50,581 bases of DNA from an uncultured Eubacteriales bacterium (GCA_900553805.1 USEU01000005.1:1-50581); one strand, 5' to 3'. Shown: positions 1-9,173, numbered from the stretch's first letter. The notes: generated by a model not told the origin, from the letters alone. Program-made: numbers and translations.

Positions 1-55
1 AGAAGTGGGGCAAAAAGACGGCTGCGGCTCGCAGACACAATTGCGCGGTGTTGCC
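1..55. repeat. Right half of a 161-bp palindromic element (family A), cut by window start
   Basis: These 55 bases match 43786-43840, the right arm of the full family A element, with only two differences. They end in the same inverted repeat, GGTGTTGCC. The left arm lies outside the window. The copy sits about 15 bp upstream of the putative pst regulatory region. No coding potential is seen. It is probably a non-autonomous insertion element like the other copies in this window. Confidence 0.8.
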
Positions 56-71
56 AAAGGTCTTTCCGAAG

Positions 72-126
72 TTTACCCACTTCTTACAATTCCGCGATAG
101 TGAACTTTACTTCCTCTTGGTATGAT
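72..126 (+). promoter_or_regulatory. Putative pst promoter with Pho-box-like repeats
   Basis: A -10-like TATGAT lies at 121-126, about 65 bases before pstS. No good -35 is present at 17 bp, which fits an activator-dependent promoter. Upstream, TTACCC (73-78) and TTACAA (84-89) are spaced exactly 11 bp apart, and TTACTT follows at 107-112. Firmicutes PhoP boxes are TTAACA-like hexamers with 11-bp periodicity, so this is a plausible binding site for the regulator encoded at 4252. The site assignment is inference. Confidence 0.4.
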
Positions 127-191
127 GTGCTTGTGGTTGAGGGAAAGGCCCCCAACCGAATATGGAAGAAAAAACTTAGGAGGAAATTGAT

Positions 192-1058
192 ATGAAAAAA
201 GTTATTTGTTTTGTACTGGCTGCGGCTCTGATGCTGACGCTGAGCCTGTCCGCCTGCGCCAAGAGCCTGAGCGGCACCGTGGCCACCAATGGTTCCACCT
301 CCATGGAAAAAGTGATCGGCATTCTGTCTGAGCAGTTTATGGAAGACAACAGCGACGTGACCGTCACCTATGACGCCACCGGCTCCGGCACCGGCATCGA
401 AGCCGTGGCCAACGGCACCTGCGATATCGGCCTGGCCTCCCGTGCCCTGAAGGGCACCGAGACCGAGAAGGGCCTGGTCGCCACCACCGTCGCCCTGGAC
501 GGCATCGCCATCATCGTGAACGCCGATTGCCCCGTGGACGACCTGACCGTTGAGCAGATCTCCGACATCTTCACCGGCAAGATCACCTCTTGGGCTGACT
601 TCGGCGGCAAGGGCGACATTGCCTGCATCGGCCGTGAGGCTGGGTCCGGCACCCGCGACGGCTTCGAGTCCATCACCAAGACCACCGATCAGTGTGTCCT
701 GGCTCAGGAGCTGACCTCCACCGGTGCGGTGATCGCCGCCGTCAAGAGCAGCGCCAACGCCATCGGCTACGCTTCCCTGTCCGCTGTCGAAGGCCAGGAG
801 GGCATCAAGGTCCTGACCGTCAACGAAGTGGAGTGCACCGCTGAGAACATCGTCAACGGCACCTACGTGGTGCAGCGTCCCTTCAACCTGGTCACCAAGG
901 ACGGTGTCGAGCTGAGCGCGGCTGCCCAGGCCTTCTTCGACTACATGATCTCCGCCGACGCGGCTGACCTGATCACCCTGGCCGGTGCGGTCCCCGCGGC
1001 TCAGGCTCAGGCTGAGGCGGAAGCCGAAACCACCGAAGCGACCGAAGCTGCCAAGTAA
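192..1058 (+). CDS. pstS: Phosphate ABC transporter substrate-binding lipoprotein PstS
   Basis: Extracytoplasmic lipoprotein that captures inorganic phosphate and hands it to the PstCA channel. The 288-residue product has a lipoprotein signal peptide ending in LSAC, with the lipidated Cys at residue 22. It then shows the family's phosphate-binding loops: NGSTSMEKV near residue 33, DATGSGTG near 59 and GREAGSGTRDGF near 150. The last 20 residues are an Ala/Glu/Thr-rich tail with no domain. The start is fixed by AGGAGG at 179-184, 7 bases before the ATG. It is the first gene of pstSCAB-phoU-phoP-phoR, and pstC starts 2 bases after its stop. Expression probably depends on phosphate limitation through the regulators encoded in the same operon. 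Confidence 0.97.
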   Translation: MKKVICFVLAAALMLTLSLSACAKSLSGTVATNGSTSMEKVIGILSEQFMEDNSDVTVTYDATGSGTGIEAVANGTCDIGLASRALKGTETEKGLVATTVALDGIAIIVNADCPVDDLTVEQISDIFTGKITSWADFGGKGDIACIGREAGSGTRDGFESITKTTDQCVLAQELTSTGAVIAAVKSSANAIGYASLSAVEGQEGIKVLTVNEVECTAENIVNGTYVVQRPFNLVTKDGVELSAAAQAFFDYMISADAADLITLAGAVPAAQAQAEAEAETTEATEAAK

Positions 1059-1060
1059 TT

Positions 1061-1945
1061 ATGAAATATAAATCGGCTGGAAAAGCCGCCGGGGAGAACA
1101 GCATGAATGTGCTGTTCTTCCTGTGCGGTATTGTCACAGTTGGCTTCGTACTGTGCATTTGTATTTATCTGATTCTCTCCGGCGTGCCTGCCATTGGAAA
1201 AATCGGCTTCAAGGATTTCTTCCTGGGCAAGGTCTGGAAGCCCACCGCCACCACGGTGGAGCCCAGCTACGGCATTCTCCCCTTCATCCTCACCAGCATC
1301 TGCGGCACGGCGGGGGCGGTGCTCATCGGCGTGCCCAGCGGGCTGCTGACCGCCGTTTTTCTGGCGAAGGTGGCTCCGCCCAAGCTGGCGGACCTGATCC
1401 GCACGGCAGTGCAGCTGCTGGCGGGTATCCCGTCGGTGGTATACGGTCTGGTGGGCATGATCGTTCTGGTGCCCGCCATTCAGCGACTCTTCGCCCTGTC
1501 CTCCGGCGCGACGCTGCTGGCGGCCATCGTGGTGCTGGCCATCATGATCCTCCCGTCCATCATCAACGTATCGGAGACGGCCCTGCGGGCGGTACCCAAG
1601 GACTATGAGGATGCCTCCCTGGCTCTGGGGGCCACCGAATTGGAGACCTATTTCCGGGTCACTGTTCCAGCGGCGAAGAGCGGCATTGCCACCGCCATTG
1701 TGCTGGGCGTGGGCCGGGCCATCGGCGAGGCCATGGCCATCATCATGGTCTCCGGCAATGTGCCCAACATGCCGAAGCTGCTGGGGTCCGTGCGGTTCAT
1801 GACCACCGCCATCGCCTCGGAAATGTCCTATGCCCCGGTGGGCTCCTTGCAGCGGGAAGCGCTGTTCTCCATCGGACTGGTGCTGTTCCTGTTCATCATG
1901 CTGATCAATGTGCTGCTGAACGTGGTCATTAAGAAGGAGCGGTGA
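1061..1945 (+). CDS. pstC: Phosphate ABC transporter permease PstC
   Basis: Inner of the two membrane channel subunits for phosphate import; it pairs with PstA and docks on PstB. The 294 residues carry about six hydrophobic spans and the MetI-like coupling loop near VGRAIGEAMA, the contact point for the ATPase. Length is normal for the family. The ATG at 1061 follows the pstS stop by 2 bases and has a poor ribosome site. The in-frame ATG at 1103 is preceded by GGGGAG (1091-1096) and could be the real start, giving 280 residues. The 3' end overlaps a GTG of the pstA frame by 2 bases, indicating tight translational coupling. Confidence 0.96.
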   Translation: MKYKSAGKAAGENSMNVLFFLCGIVTVGFVLCICIYLILSGVPAIGKIGFKDFFLGKVWKPTATTVEPSYGILPFILTSICGTAGAVLIGVPSGLLTAVFLAKVAPPKLADLIRTAVQLLAGIPSVVYGLVGMIVLVPAIQRLFALSSGATLLAAIVVLAIMILPSIINVSETALRAVPKDYEDASLALGATELETYFRVTVPAAKSGIATAIVLGVGRAIGEAMAIIMVSGNVPNMPKLLGSVRFMTTAIASEMSYAPVGSLQREALFSIGLVLFLFIMLINVLLNVVIKKER

Positions 1946-1947
1946 CT

Positions 1948-2793
1948 ATGACCTTTGAACAAAAGCGGAATCTCTGGAACCGCTCCGTAAAGGCGGCGGT
2001 ATACGCCGCTTCCATCCTCACCGCGGCACTGCTGGTGGGACTAATCGGCTACATTCTGTACCGCGGCGTGCCCAACCTGAGCTGGGAGCTGGTGAGCACC
2101 CAGACCAGCTACATCCGGGGCACCATCGGCATCCTGCCGAATCTTGCAAACACGGTGTATATCATCATCGTGGCCATGGTGATCGCCCTGCCCCTGGGGG
2201 TGGGCGCGGCCATCTATCTGACGGAATACTCCTCCAACCGTCACCTGACGGCGCTGATCGAATTCGCCGCCGAGACGCTGACAGGCATCCCCTCCATCCT
2301 GTTCGGCCTGGTGGGCATGCTGCTGTTCGTGCAGAAGCTGGGTCTGGGTGCGGGCATCCTGGCCGGCGGACTGACGCTGGTGATGATGATCCTGCCCACC
2401 ATCGTCCGCACCACCCAGGAGAGCCTGAAAACTGTCCCCCAGGCCTATCGGGAGGGGGCGCTAGCCCTGGGTGCGGGAAAATGGAGAATGATCCGCACCG
2501 TGGTGCTGCCCAGCGCGGTGGACGGCATCGTCACCGGCTGCATTCTGGCCATCGGGCGCATCACCGGCGAATCGGCTGCCCTGCTGTTTACCGCCGGATT
2601 CGGCCTGAAGCTCAATGGCTTCCTCAAATCCCTGAAGGCCTCCTCCGCCACGCTGACGGTGGCGCTTTACGTGTATGCCAGCGAGCAGGGCAAGATCGAC
2701 GTGGCCTTTGCCATTGCGCTGATCCTGCTGGCGCTGACCCTGATCATCAACCTGGGGGCAAATCTGGCCGGAAAACGGCTGCGGCGGAATTAA
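1948..2793 (+). CDS. pstA: Phosphate ABC transporter permease PstA
   Basis: Second channel subunit of the phosphate importer. The product has about 281 residues and six predicted membrane segments. It contains the MetI-type coupling segment ([17 protein letters not shown], near residues 197-213), which contacts PstB. I chose ATG 1948 because AAGGAG at 1934-1939 lies 8 bases upstream. A GTG two codons earlier (1942) is also in frame and overlaps the pstC stop. The gene lies between pstC and pstB, 10 bases from pstB, as in most pst operons. Confidence 0.96.
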   Translation: MTFEQKRNLWNRSVKAAVYAASILTAALLVGLIGYILYRGVPNLSWELVSTQTSYIRGTIGILPNLANTVYIIIVAMVIALPLGVGAAIYLTEYSSNRHLTALIEFAAETLTGIPSILFGLVGMLLFVQKLGLGAGILAGGLTLVMMILPTIVRTTQESLKTVPQAYREGALALGAGKWRMIRTVVLPSAVDGIVTGCILAIGRITGESAALLFTAGFGLKLNGFLKSLKASSATLTVALYVYASEQGKIDVAFAIALILLALTLIINLGANLAGKRLRRN

Positions 2794-2803
2794 AGGAGAA
2801 GAA

Positions 2804-3559
2804 ATGGACTCGATTATTGAAACAAAGGCTCTGAAGCTGTGGTACGGGGAAAAGCAGGCCCTCCACGGCATTGATATGGCAATCCCGCAGCATGAGATCA
2901 CCGCGCTGATCGGCCCCTCCGGCTGCGGCAAATCCACCTTTTTGAAAACTCTGAACCGCATGCAGGACCTGGTGCCCGGCGTTCGGATCGAGGGGCAGGT
3001 GCTTTACGAGGGGCAGAACATCTATGATCCCCAGGTGGATGTGACCTGGCTACGCAAGCGCATCGGCATGGTGTTCCAGAAGGCAAACCCCTTCCCCATG
3101 AGCATTTACGACAACATTGCCTACGGTCCCCGCACCCACGGCATCCGCGGCAAGGCGAAGCTGGACGAGATCGTAGAGCGCTCCGCCCGCAATGCCGCCA
3201 TCTGGGATGAGGTGAAGGACCGGCTGAAATCCTCCGCCCTGGGGCTTTCCGGCGGCCAGCAGCAGCGGCTGTGCATCGCCCGGGCGCTGGCAGTTGAGCC
3301 GGAGGTGCTGCTGATGGATGAATCCACCTCCGCCCTGGACCCCATCTCCACCGGCAAAATTGAAGATCTGGCGCTGCAACTGAAGGAGAAGTACACCGTG
3401 GTCATGGTCACCCACAACATGCAGCAGGCGGCCCGCGTTTCGGATAACTGCGCGTTCTTCCTGCTGGGCGAGCTGGTGGAATTTGACAAGACCGAGCGGC
3501 TCTTCTCCGACCCCCGGGACAAGCGCACCGAGGACTACATCACAGGGAGGTTTGGATAA
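2804..3559 (+). CDS. pstB: Phosphate ABC transporter ATP-binding protein PstB
   Basis: Cytoplasmic ATPase that powers PstSCA phosphate import. The 251 residues contain Walker [10 protein letters not shown] (residues 37-45), a Q-loop ([13 protein letters not shown]), the ABC signature LSGGQQQR, Walker B VLLMDEST and a switch His in VTHNMQQ. The motif [15 protein letters not shown] is characteristic of PstB. The start is supported by AAAGGAG 5 bases upstream. The last base of its TAA stop is the first base of the phoU ATG, so the two are translationally coupled. Confidence 0.98.
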   Translation: MDSIIETKALKLWYGEKQALHGIDMAIPQHEITALIGPSGCGKSTFLKTLNRMQDLVPGVRIEGQVLYEGQNIYDPQVDVTWLRKRIGMVFQKANPFPMSIYDNIAYGPRTHGIRGKAKLDEIVERSARNAAIWDEVKDRLKSSALGLSGGQQQRLCIARALAVEPEVLLMDESTSALDPISTGKIEDLALQLKEKYTVVMVTHNMQQAARVSDNCAFFLLGELVEFDKTERLFSDPRDKRTEDYITGRFG

Positions 3560-4242
3560 TGCGTTCCAAATTTGACATGGAGCTGGAAAAGCTGAAACGG
3601 GAAATGACCGCCATGGGCATGCTGTGTGAGAATGCCATCGCCAAGGCATCCCACGCGCTGGTGAATTGCAGCCCCAAGCTGGCAGCGGAGCTGCCGGAGC
3701 TGCTGAACCAGATCACCCAGAAGGAGCGGGATATTGAGAGCATCTGCCTGCGGCTTCTGCTCCAGCAGCAGCCGGTGGCGAAAGACCTGCGCACCGTGTC
3801 CGCCGCGCTGAAAATGGTGACGGATGCCCAGCGCATCGGCACCCAGTCCGGCGACATCAGCGAGATCGTCGCCCTGGGCAATATTGATGAGATCCCGGAG
3901 GGCCTGCCCATCCGGGAGATGGCCACCGCCGTGATTCACATGGTCACGGACAGCATCGATTCCTTCGTAAAACAGGATGGAAAAATCGCCCGCAGTGTGA
4001 TAGAATATGATGACGTGGTAGATACGTTTTTCGATACGGTGAAATCGGCCCTGATCGCGCTGCTGAAGGCCCCCGAGGCCAACAGCGAGGCTCTGGCCGA
4101 CCTGCTGATGATCGCGAAATACTACGAACGGATCGGCGACCATGCGGTGAACATCGCCAAATGGGTGCTGTTTTCGCTGACAGGAAATTTGGAAGTGGAA
4201 GACGCCTATTTTGAAGAGGGCGGCCACACCAGCGAAAAATGA
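3559..4242 (+). CDS. phoU: Phosphate signalling/uptake regulator PhoU
   Basis: Cytoplasmic helical protein that links PstB activity to the PhoR kinase and limits phosphate uptake. The 227 residues form two PhoU repeats. Each carries the metal-binding signature, seen as ALKMVTDAQRIG in the first half and AKYYERIGDHAVNIA in the second. Length is typical (about 220). It overlaps the pstB stop by 1 base and is followed after 9 bases by the response regulator gene, the usual arrangement in Clostridia. Confidence 0.96.
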   Translation: MRSKFDMELEKLKREMTAMGMLCENAIAKASHALVNCSPKLAAELPELLNQITQKERDIESICLRLLLQQQPVAKDLRTVSAALKMVTDAQRIGTQSGDISEIVALGNIDEIPEGLPIREMATAVIHMVTDSIDSFVKQDGKIARSVIEYDDVVDTFFDTVKSALIALLKAPEANSEALADLLMIAKYYERIGDHAVNIAKWVLFSLTGNLEVEDAYFEEGGHTSEK

Positions 4243-4251
4243 GGCGATAGA

Positions 4252-4926
4252 ATGATTTATTGCGTGGAAGATGACAGCAGCATCCGGGAGCTGACGGTTT
4301 ACGCCCTGAACGCTTCCAATCTGAACGCCCTGGGGCTGGACCGCGCCGAGGCGCTCTGGCAGGCCCTGCGGCAGGAGAAGCCGGAGCTGATCCTGCTGGA
4401 CATCATGCTGCCCGACGAGGACGGCATCTCCATCCTGAAAAAGCTCCGCGCTGCCCCCGCCACGGCGGAGATCCCCGTGATCATGGCCACCGCCAAGGGC
4501 ACGGAGTTTGACAAGGTGATCGGGCTGGACCTGGGGGCGGACGACTATCTGGCCAAGCCCTTCGGCATGATGGAAATGGTGTCCCGGGTCAAGGCGGTGC
4601 TGCGCCGGGCAAACCGCGCCCACGTCTCCCCCGCTCTGACACACAAGGGGATCGAGCTGAACGAAAGCTCCCACCAGGTATTTGTGGACGGGAAAAAGGT
4701 CGAGCTGACCGTAAAGGAATACCAACTGCTGCGCCTGTTCCTGAAAAATCCCGGCGTGGCCTTTACCCGGGAAAATCTGCTTTCCTCCGTGTGGGAAAGT
4801 GAATTTCAGGGAGAGACCCGAACCGTGGATGTACATATCGCCTCCCTGCGCATGAAGCTGGGCAGCGCCGGAGAGGCCATCAAGACCGTGCGCGGCGTTG
4901 GCTACCGGCTGGAGGAAGAGAAATGA
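4252..4926 (+). CDS. phoP: Phosphate response regulator (PhoB/PhoP type, OmpR family)
   Basis: DNA-binding response regulator, expected to be phosphorylated by the PhoR encoded next to it and to activate pst genes. The receiver domain (residues 1-115) has the acidic pair D7/D8, the phospho-acceptor D50 in LILLDIMLPDEDG, a switch Thr in VIMATAKG and the conserved Lys in DYLAKPFG. The C-terminal winged helix (about 125-224) ends with the usual RTVDVHIASLRMKLG and TVRGVGYRLE. The 224-residue length is normal. The ribosome site is modest (GAGGCG). Its TGA stop overlaps the phoR ATG by 4 bases. Target promoters are inferred from context. Confidence 0.93.
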   Translation: MIYCVEDDSSIRELTVYALNASNLNALGLDRAEALWQALRQEKPELILLDIMLPDEDGISILKKLRAAPATAEIPVIMATAKGTEFDKVIGLDLGADDYLAKPFGMMEMVSRVKAVLRRANRAHVSPALTHKGIELNESSHQVFVDGKKVELTVKEYQLLRLFLKNPGVAFTRENLLSSVWESEFQGETRTVDVHIASLRMKLGSAGEAIKTVRGVGYRLEEEK

Positions 4927-6581
4927 CAAAACGAATTTACAAGGCCATCTGCGCAGCGGCGCTGGGTGTATTTGTGGTCACCATGCTGCTGATCATGGGC
5001 GTACTGTATAACTATTTTTCCTCCGTGCAGCAGCGGCAGCTGCGCTCTCAGACGGCGCTGGCCGTCCAGGGCGCGGAGCAGCTGGGCATGGACTACTTCG
5101 ACGGCCTGTCCGACGAAGATGTGCGCATCACCTGGGTCGCCGCCAACGGCGACGTGCTGTATGACAGCGCCTCCGACTCCGACGTCATGGAGAACCATTT
5201 GCAGCGCGAGGAGATCCAAAGTGCCCTGGCCACCGGCTTCGGCGAGAGCGCCCGCTACTCCTCCACGATGCTGAAGCAATATCTCTACTGCGCCCAAAAG
5301 CTCAGCGACGGGACTGTCCTACGGCTCTCCGTCTCCCATAACTCCGTATGGGTGCTGCTGTTGGGAATGCTCCAGCCGATCCTCATTGTCATCGCGGTGG
5401 CGGCGGTGCTCTCCTTCCTGCTGGCCAGCCGGCTTTCCAAGCGGATCGTGGACCCCATGAACAAGCTGAATCTGGACGAGCCGCTGGAAAACGAGGGCTA
5501 CGACGAACTGAGTCCCCTGCTGCGCCGCATTTACAGCCAGCAGCAGCACCTGAAGGAGCAGCAGGCCACCCTGACCCGGAAGCAGAACGAGCTGGAGGCC
5601 ATCGTGGGCCACCTGGAGGAGGGCATGATTCTGCTGGACAAGTCCTGCAAGGTCATCACCGCTAACCAGGCAGCCCTGCGGCTGCTGGATGCCAGGGCAT
5701 CCAACATTGCCGGGCTTGATCTGCTGATGCTCAGCCGGAACCTGGCGCTGGCGGAGGCGGTGCAGGAGGCAATGGACGGCCGCAGCGCCACCCGCAAGAC
5801 CGAGCTGCACGGCAAGACCATCCAGATCCAGGCCGCCGCCGTGGGCCAGCAGGACGAGATGTCCGGCGTGGCGGTGGTGCTGTTTGACATCACCCAGTCC
5901 GAGCAGGCGGAGCAGCGCCGCCGGGAATTCACCGCCAACGTCTCCCATGAGCTGAAAACGCCCCTGCAATCCATCTCCGGCTATTCCGAGCTGCTGATGC
6001 GGGGCATGGCCCGGCAGGAGGACATTCAGCCCTTTGCTCAGCGCATTTACGGCGAGACCCAGCGGCTGATCCAGCTGGTGCAGGACATCATCAATCTTTC
6101 CCAGCTGGACGAGGGCAGCAGCTACCAGTGGCAGCAGGCAAACCTCTTTGCCATCGCCGCTGAGGTCACCGGCAGCCTGGAGCATTTCGCCGAGGAAAAG
6201 CAGGTGCGCCTCACCCTGGAGGGAAGCGACACCATGCTGCGGGGCGTGCCGGAGCTGCTGCAGGGCATCGTATACAATCTGACGGACAACGCCATCAAAT
6301 ACAACCGCCCCGGCGGCAGCGTGACTGTCACCGTCTCCCGGCAGAAGGACGAGGCGGTGCTCACCGTCAACGACACCGGCATCGGCATCCCCGAGGGGGA
6401 GCAGGATCGGATCTTCGAGCGCTTCTACCGGGTGGACAAGAGCCGCTCTAAAGAGGTGGGCGGCACCGGCCTGGGTCTGTCCATCGTCAAGCACGCCGCG
6501 TTCCTCCACAAGGCTGCCATCGACGTCACCAGCCAGCTGGGCGCCGGCACCACCATTCAGGTCCGCTTTCCCATTCAGTGA
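4923..6581 (+). CDS. phoR: Phosphate sensor histidine kinase PhoR
   Basis: Membrane histidine kinase partner of the response regulator encoded just upstream. Domains in order across 552 residues: TM1 (about 10-32), an extracytoplasmic sensor region of about 110 residues including VRITWVAANGDVLYDS and ENHLQREEI, TM2 (about 142-164), a linker, a PAS-like domain (about 225-325), a HisKA helix with H342 in VSHELKTPLQ, and a HATPase domain with N box (NLTDNAIKYN), G1 (NDTGIGIP), F box (IFERFYRVD) and G2 (GGTGLGLSIV). The extracellular part resembles clostridial PhoR sensors. It is the last gene of the operon, and a terminator follows after 60 bases. Confidence 0.94.
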   Translation: MTKRIYKAICAAALGVFVVTMLLIMGVLYNYFSSVQQRQLRSQTALAVQGAEQLGMDYFDGLSDEDVRITWVAANGDVLYDSASDSDVMENHLQREEIQSALATGFGESARYSSTMLKQYLYCAQKLSDGTVLRLSVSHNSVWVLLLGMLQPILIVIAVAAVLSFLLASRLSKRIVDPMNKLNLDEPLENEGYDELSPLLRRIYSQQQHLKEQQATLTRKQNELEAIVGHLEEGMILLDKSCKVITANQAALRLLDARASNIAGLDLLMLSRNLALAEAVQEAMDGRSATRKTELHGKTIQIQAAAVGQQDEMSGVAVVLFDITQSEQAEQRRREFTANVSHELKTPLQSISGYSELLMRGMARQEDIQPFAQRIYGETQRLIQLVQDIINLSQLDEGSSYQWQQANLFAIAAEVTGSLEHFAEEKQVRLTLEGSDTMLRGVPELLQGIVYNLTDNAIKYNRPGGSVTVTVSRQKDEAVLTVNDTGIGIPEGEQDRIFERFYRVDKSRSKEVGGTGLGLSIVKHAAFLHKAAIDVTSQLGAGTTIQVRFPIQ

Positions 6582-6641
6582 GCGTTTTTGAGCGCCCGTG
6601 AAAACCGCGCCGCGGCAGGCACCTATGATTTTATAAAAGCT

Positions 6642-6696
6642 TGGGCGAATTCGTACCGCTCCCGTTGGGGCTCATACGAATTCGCCCATCGTTTTT
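6642..6696 (+). terminator. Rho-independent terminator of the pst-pho operon
   Basis: A perfect 14-bp inverted repeat (TGGGCGAATTCGTA at 6642-6655 and its complement at 6675-6688) is followed by TCGTTTTT. It lies 60 bases after the phoR stop and closes the seven-gene operon. Confidence 0.85.
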
Positions 6697-6720
6697 CTTA
6701 CGGTATTCTGCGTACCGCAG

Positions 6721-6770
6721 GAACCCCTCCGGGCGCTTTGCGCCCATTCTCCCCTTTCAAGGGAGGTTTT
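6721..6770. repeat. Intergenic double-hairpin repeat
   Basis: Two adjacent short hairpins are flanked by complementary ends. GGGCGC-TTT-GCGCCC is followed by CTCCC...GGGAG, inside AACCCCTCC...GGAGGTTTT. Sequences of this design (AACCCCTC...CTCCCCTTTCAAGGGAG) are, from general knowledge, common dispersed intergenic repeats in Oscillospiraceae genomes. Only one copy is seen in this window, so the dispersed nature is inferred. Confidence 0.5.
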
Positions 6771-6806
6771 GCTGCCCTTAAGAATTTATAAATCTGCGTG
6801 ATCCGC

Positions 6807-6836
6807 TGGCAATTCCGTGTTGGGATATGATATAAT
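6807..6836 (+). promoter_or_regulatory. Promoter of the PstS-like/WG-repeat gene (extended -10)
   Basis: TATAAT at 6831-6836 is preceded by TGA, forming an extended -10. TGGCAA at 6807-6812 (18-bp spacer) is a weak -35. Transcription would start about 25 bases before the ribosome site GAAGGAGGA. The gene is therefore probably expressed independently of the pst operon. Confidence 0.7.
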
Positions 6837-6866
6837 GGCCCTACTACACCGAAGGAGGACTGCTTT

Positions 6867-9158
6867 ATGAAACGACTGGCTTGTCTGGCTCTGGTATTGG
6901 CTCTGCTGGTGGGGGCGCTGCCTCTGGGGGCCGGGGCGGAGGACGGCTTCCGCTTTACCCGGGAGAATTTTCCAAGGATGGACGGCTCCACCTCCTTGGT
7001 GCCCCTGGGCACGGGGATCGTCAGCGCCCTGCTGGGCCTGAGCCGGGAGGAGGCCGCCTCCCTGGTCTCCTTTAACCGCACCACCCAATCCTTCCGCAAC
7101 CTGATCGACGGCTGCTGCGACATCGTCATTGCCGCCGAGCCAAAGAGCCAGGTGTTCGATGAAATGCTGGAAAAGGACTTCCGCTGCGAGGTACAGCAGA
7201 TCGCCAAGGAAGCGCTGGTGTTCGTGGTGAACGAGGATAACCCCGTCAGTTCCCTGACCACCCGGCAGGTGCAGGACATTTATTCCGGCAAGATCACCAA
7301 CTGGGCGGAGGTGGGCGGCGAGGACTGTCCCATCGAAGCCTTCCAGCGCAACGCCACGGCGGGCAGCCAGGTGATGATGGAAAAGCTGGTGATGGACGGC
7401 ATTCCCATGGCCCAGGCACCCACCGCCATGATGGCCGGCGAAATGGCCCAGCTGATGGAGGCGGTAAAGAATTACGACAATTCCGCCAGCGCCATCGGCT
7501 ATACCGTATATTACTATGCCGCCGACATGCAGATGGCCTCCGGGCTGAAGATCCTGCAAATCGACGGCGTGACCCCCAGTCCGGCTTCTCTTCAGGATGA
7601 GCGCTATCCCTTTATCAACGGCTACTATGCCTGCATTTCCGCCGACGCGCCGGAGGGCTCCCCCCAGCGGCTGCTTTTTGACTGGCTGGTGAGCGAGGCG
7701 GGCCAGCGTCTGCTGGAGCTGGAGGGCTATGTGCCCGTCTATGCCGCCGGGGAAGCCCCGGAGCGCGGAGCCAACGTGATCGCCGACTACTCGAATTACA
7801 TTCCCAACAACGGCCAGCCGGCACAGTTCACCGAATTTGACTGCCCCCACGACGTTTTCCAGCCGCGAAGCGACTACGGCAAAATCTATCCCTACAACGG
7901 CGCTGCCTATTTCGCCAACGAGGAATACGGAAACAGCCTTTACGACTATTCCTTGGGCGGCCTCCAGGGCTTCTACAATCACAAGGGGGAACTGATCACG
8001 GACCCCATCTTCACCTCCATCTGGCGCACCGGCACCGATTATGACCCCGGCAGCGACTATTTCTGGGTGGTGACCGGCCAGAACGGCAAGGTCGGCTATG
8101 TCACCAAGGACGGCAGCCGCGCCTCCGACCTGTGCTACCTCCAGTTCTATTCCGTCGGCGACCTGCTCCTGGGCATCCGCAATGAGGACATGACGGAGTT
8201 TGACGTATTCGACATTCAGCTGAACCTGCTGATGACCCAGGCCGATTTCACCGTGGACGGCCGCGTCTTCCTGCCCTCCGACATCTTCGGGGAGCTGGCC
8301 GCCTGCATGGATCTTTCCGACGACTATTTTCAAACCGGCATCGCCCGGTACGCCATCCTGAAGGACGGGCAGATCCTGCTGGAATCGGACTACTACCTGG
8401 GGCTGGACGAAAACGTGATCTACGAATACGACATCGACTACAACGCCACGCTGTATCTGCACGACCTGACGCCCCTGGTCGATCCCTCCCTGGGGCATTA
8501 TGGCATCCTGTGCCTCCCCGGCGGTCTCTACCGCATCCAGGCCGTTGACAGCGGCCGGGACTTCATCGTGGACCGCTTCGGCAATGAATTCGAATGGGAC
8601 TATGACAGCGTGGAATACTGCGCCGACGACAATTTCCGGGTGATCCGGGGGGATACCTGCAAGATCTACTCCAACCGGGGCGTACTGCTCTTCGACAATA
8701 TCCCGGTGGACTGGGATTACCAGGGAGAGGGGATCTTCACTCAGTCCAGCCATGGAGGCGGCGTCACCCTATACCACATGCCGGACGGCCGCAGCCGCAG
8801 CTTCCCCGGCGCCTCCTACGGCTACCGGCTGGGCAAGCTGATCTATGTGGTGGGCGACGAGCAGACCCAGACGGTGGATCTGGATTTCAACACCCTGGGC
8901 GGCATCTTTGACAGCGCCTACACCGAAACGGACTATTTTACCGGCCGGGACTATGTGGTCTGCTATGACTCCTATGGCTTCTCCAGCCAGCATATCCTGA
9001 TGAAGGACGATTTTCAGACCGAGCTGCTGCGCACGAGCGGCGCACTGACCCTCCAGGACGATTACGTCACCGTCACCGACGACTGGGCCTTCCGCTGCTA
9101 TGACCCCAGCGGCAGTCTGATCTTCTGCTATCCCTACTACGGCATGAGCGGCGACTGA
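6867..9158 (+). CDS. Secreted protein: PstS-like phosphate-binding domain plus WG-repeat-like region
   Basis: Function unproven. The 763-residue product has a Sec signal peptide ending near GAGAED, without a lipobox. Residues about 35-300 form a PstS-like periplasmic-binding domain: MDGSTSLVPLGTG, a CDIVIAAEPKS segment, VVNEDNPVSSLTTRQVQDIYSGKITNW, and the GSQ-containing counterpart of the PstS GSGTR loop (NATAGSQVMME). Residues about 340-760 are rich in Tyr/Asp/Gly and contain WG-repeat-like units such as GFYNHKGELITDPIF and KVGYVTKDGS, suggesting a beta-propeller-like fold. It follows the pst operon but has its own promoter and flanking terminators. It may bind phosphate or another anion outside the cell and report to or feed the Pst system; that role is inference. 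The degenerate GSGTR loop raises doubt about phosphate as ligand. Confidence 0.75.
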   Translation: MKRLACLALVLALLVGALPLGAGAEDGFRFTRENFPRMDGSTSLVPLGTGIVSALLGLSREEAASLVSFNRTTQSFRNLIDGCCDIVIAAEPKSQVFDEMLEKDFRCEVQQIAKEALVFVVNEDNPVSSLTTRQVQDIYSGKITNWAEVGGEDCPIEAFQRNATAGSQVMMEKLVMDGIPMAQAPTAMMAGEMAQLMEAVKNYDNSASAIGYTVYYYAADMQMASGLKILQIDGVTPSPASLQDERYPFINGYYACISADAPEGSPQRLLFDWLVSEAGQRLLELEGYVPVYAAGEAPERGANVIADYSNYIPNNGQPAQFTEFDCPHDVFQPRSDYGKIYPYNGAAYFANEEYGNSLYDYSLGGLQGFYNHKGELITDPIFTSIWRTGTDYDPGSDYFWVVTGQNGKVGYVTKDGSRASDLCYLQFYSVGDLLLGIRNEDMTEFDVFDIQLNLLMTQADFTVDGRVFLPSDIFGELAACMDLSDDYFQTGIARYAILKDGQILLESDYYLGLDENVIYEYDIDYNATLYLHDLTPLVDPSLGHYGILCLPGGLYRIQAVDSGRDFIVDRFGNEFEWDYDSVEYCADDNFRVIRGDTCKIYSNRGVLLFDNIPVDWDYQGEGIFTQSSHGGGVTLYHMPDGRSRSFPGASYGYRLGKLIYVVGDEQTQTVDLDFNTLGGIFDSAYTETDYFTGRDYVVCYDSYGFSSQHILMKDDFQTELLRTSGALTLQDDYVTVTDDWAFRCYDPSGSLIFCYPYYGMSGD

Positions 9159-9173
9159 GCGCCCTCCCCCGAT

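Noticed and set aside
6588..6791. Plus-strand frame after phoR
   Set aside because: It runs through a terminator and an intergenic repeat; composition is that of hairpin sequence, not protein.
6786..8753. Long minus-strand open frame opposite the PstS-like gene
   Set aside because: It is a shadow of a high-GC gene with strong codon bias; the product is Val/Gly/His-rich without any domain and has no ribosome site. Similar antisense frames at 3535-4929, 9308-11068, 15854-17929, 19107-21023 and 29669-31660 were rejected for the same reason.
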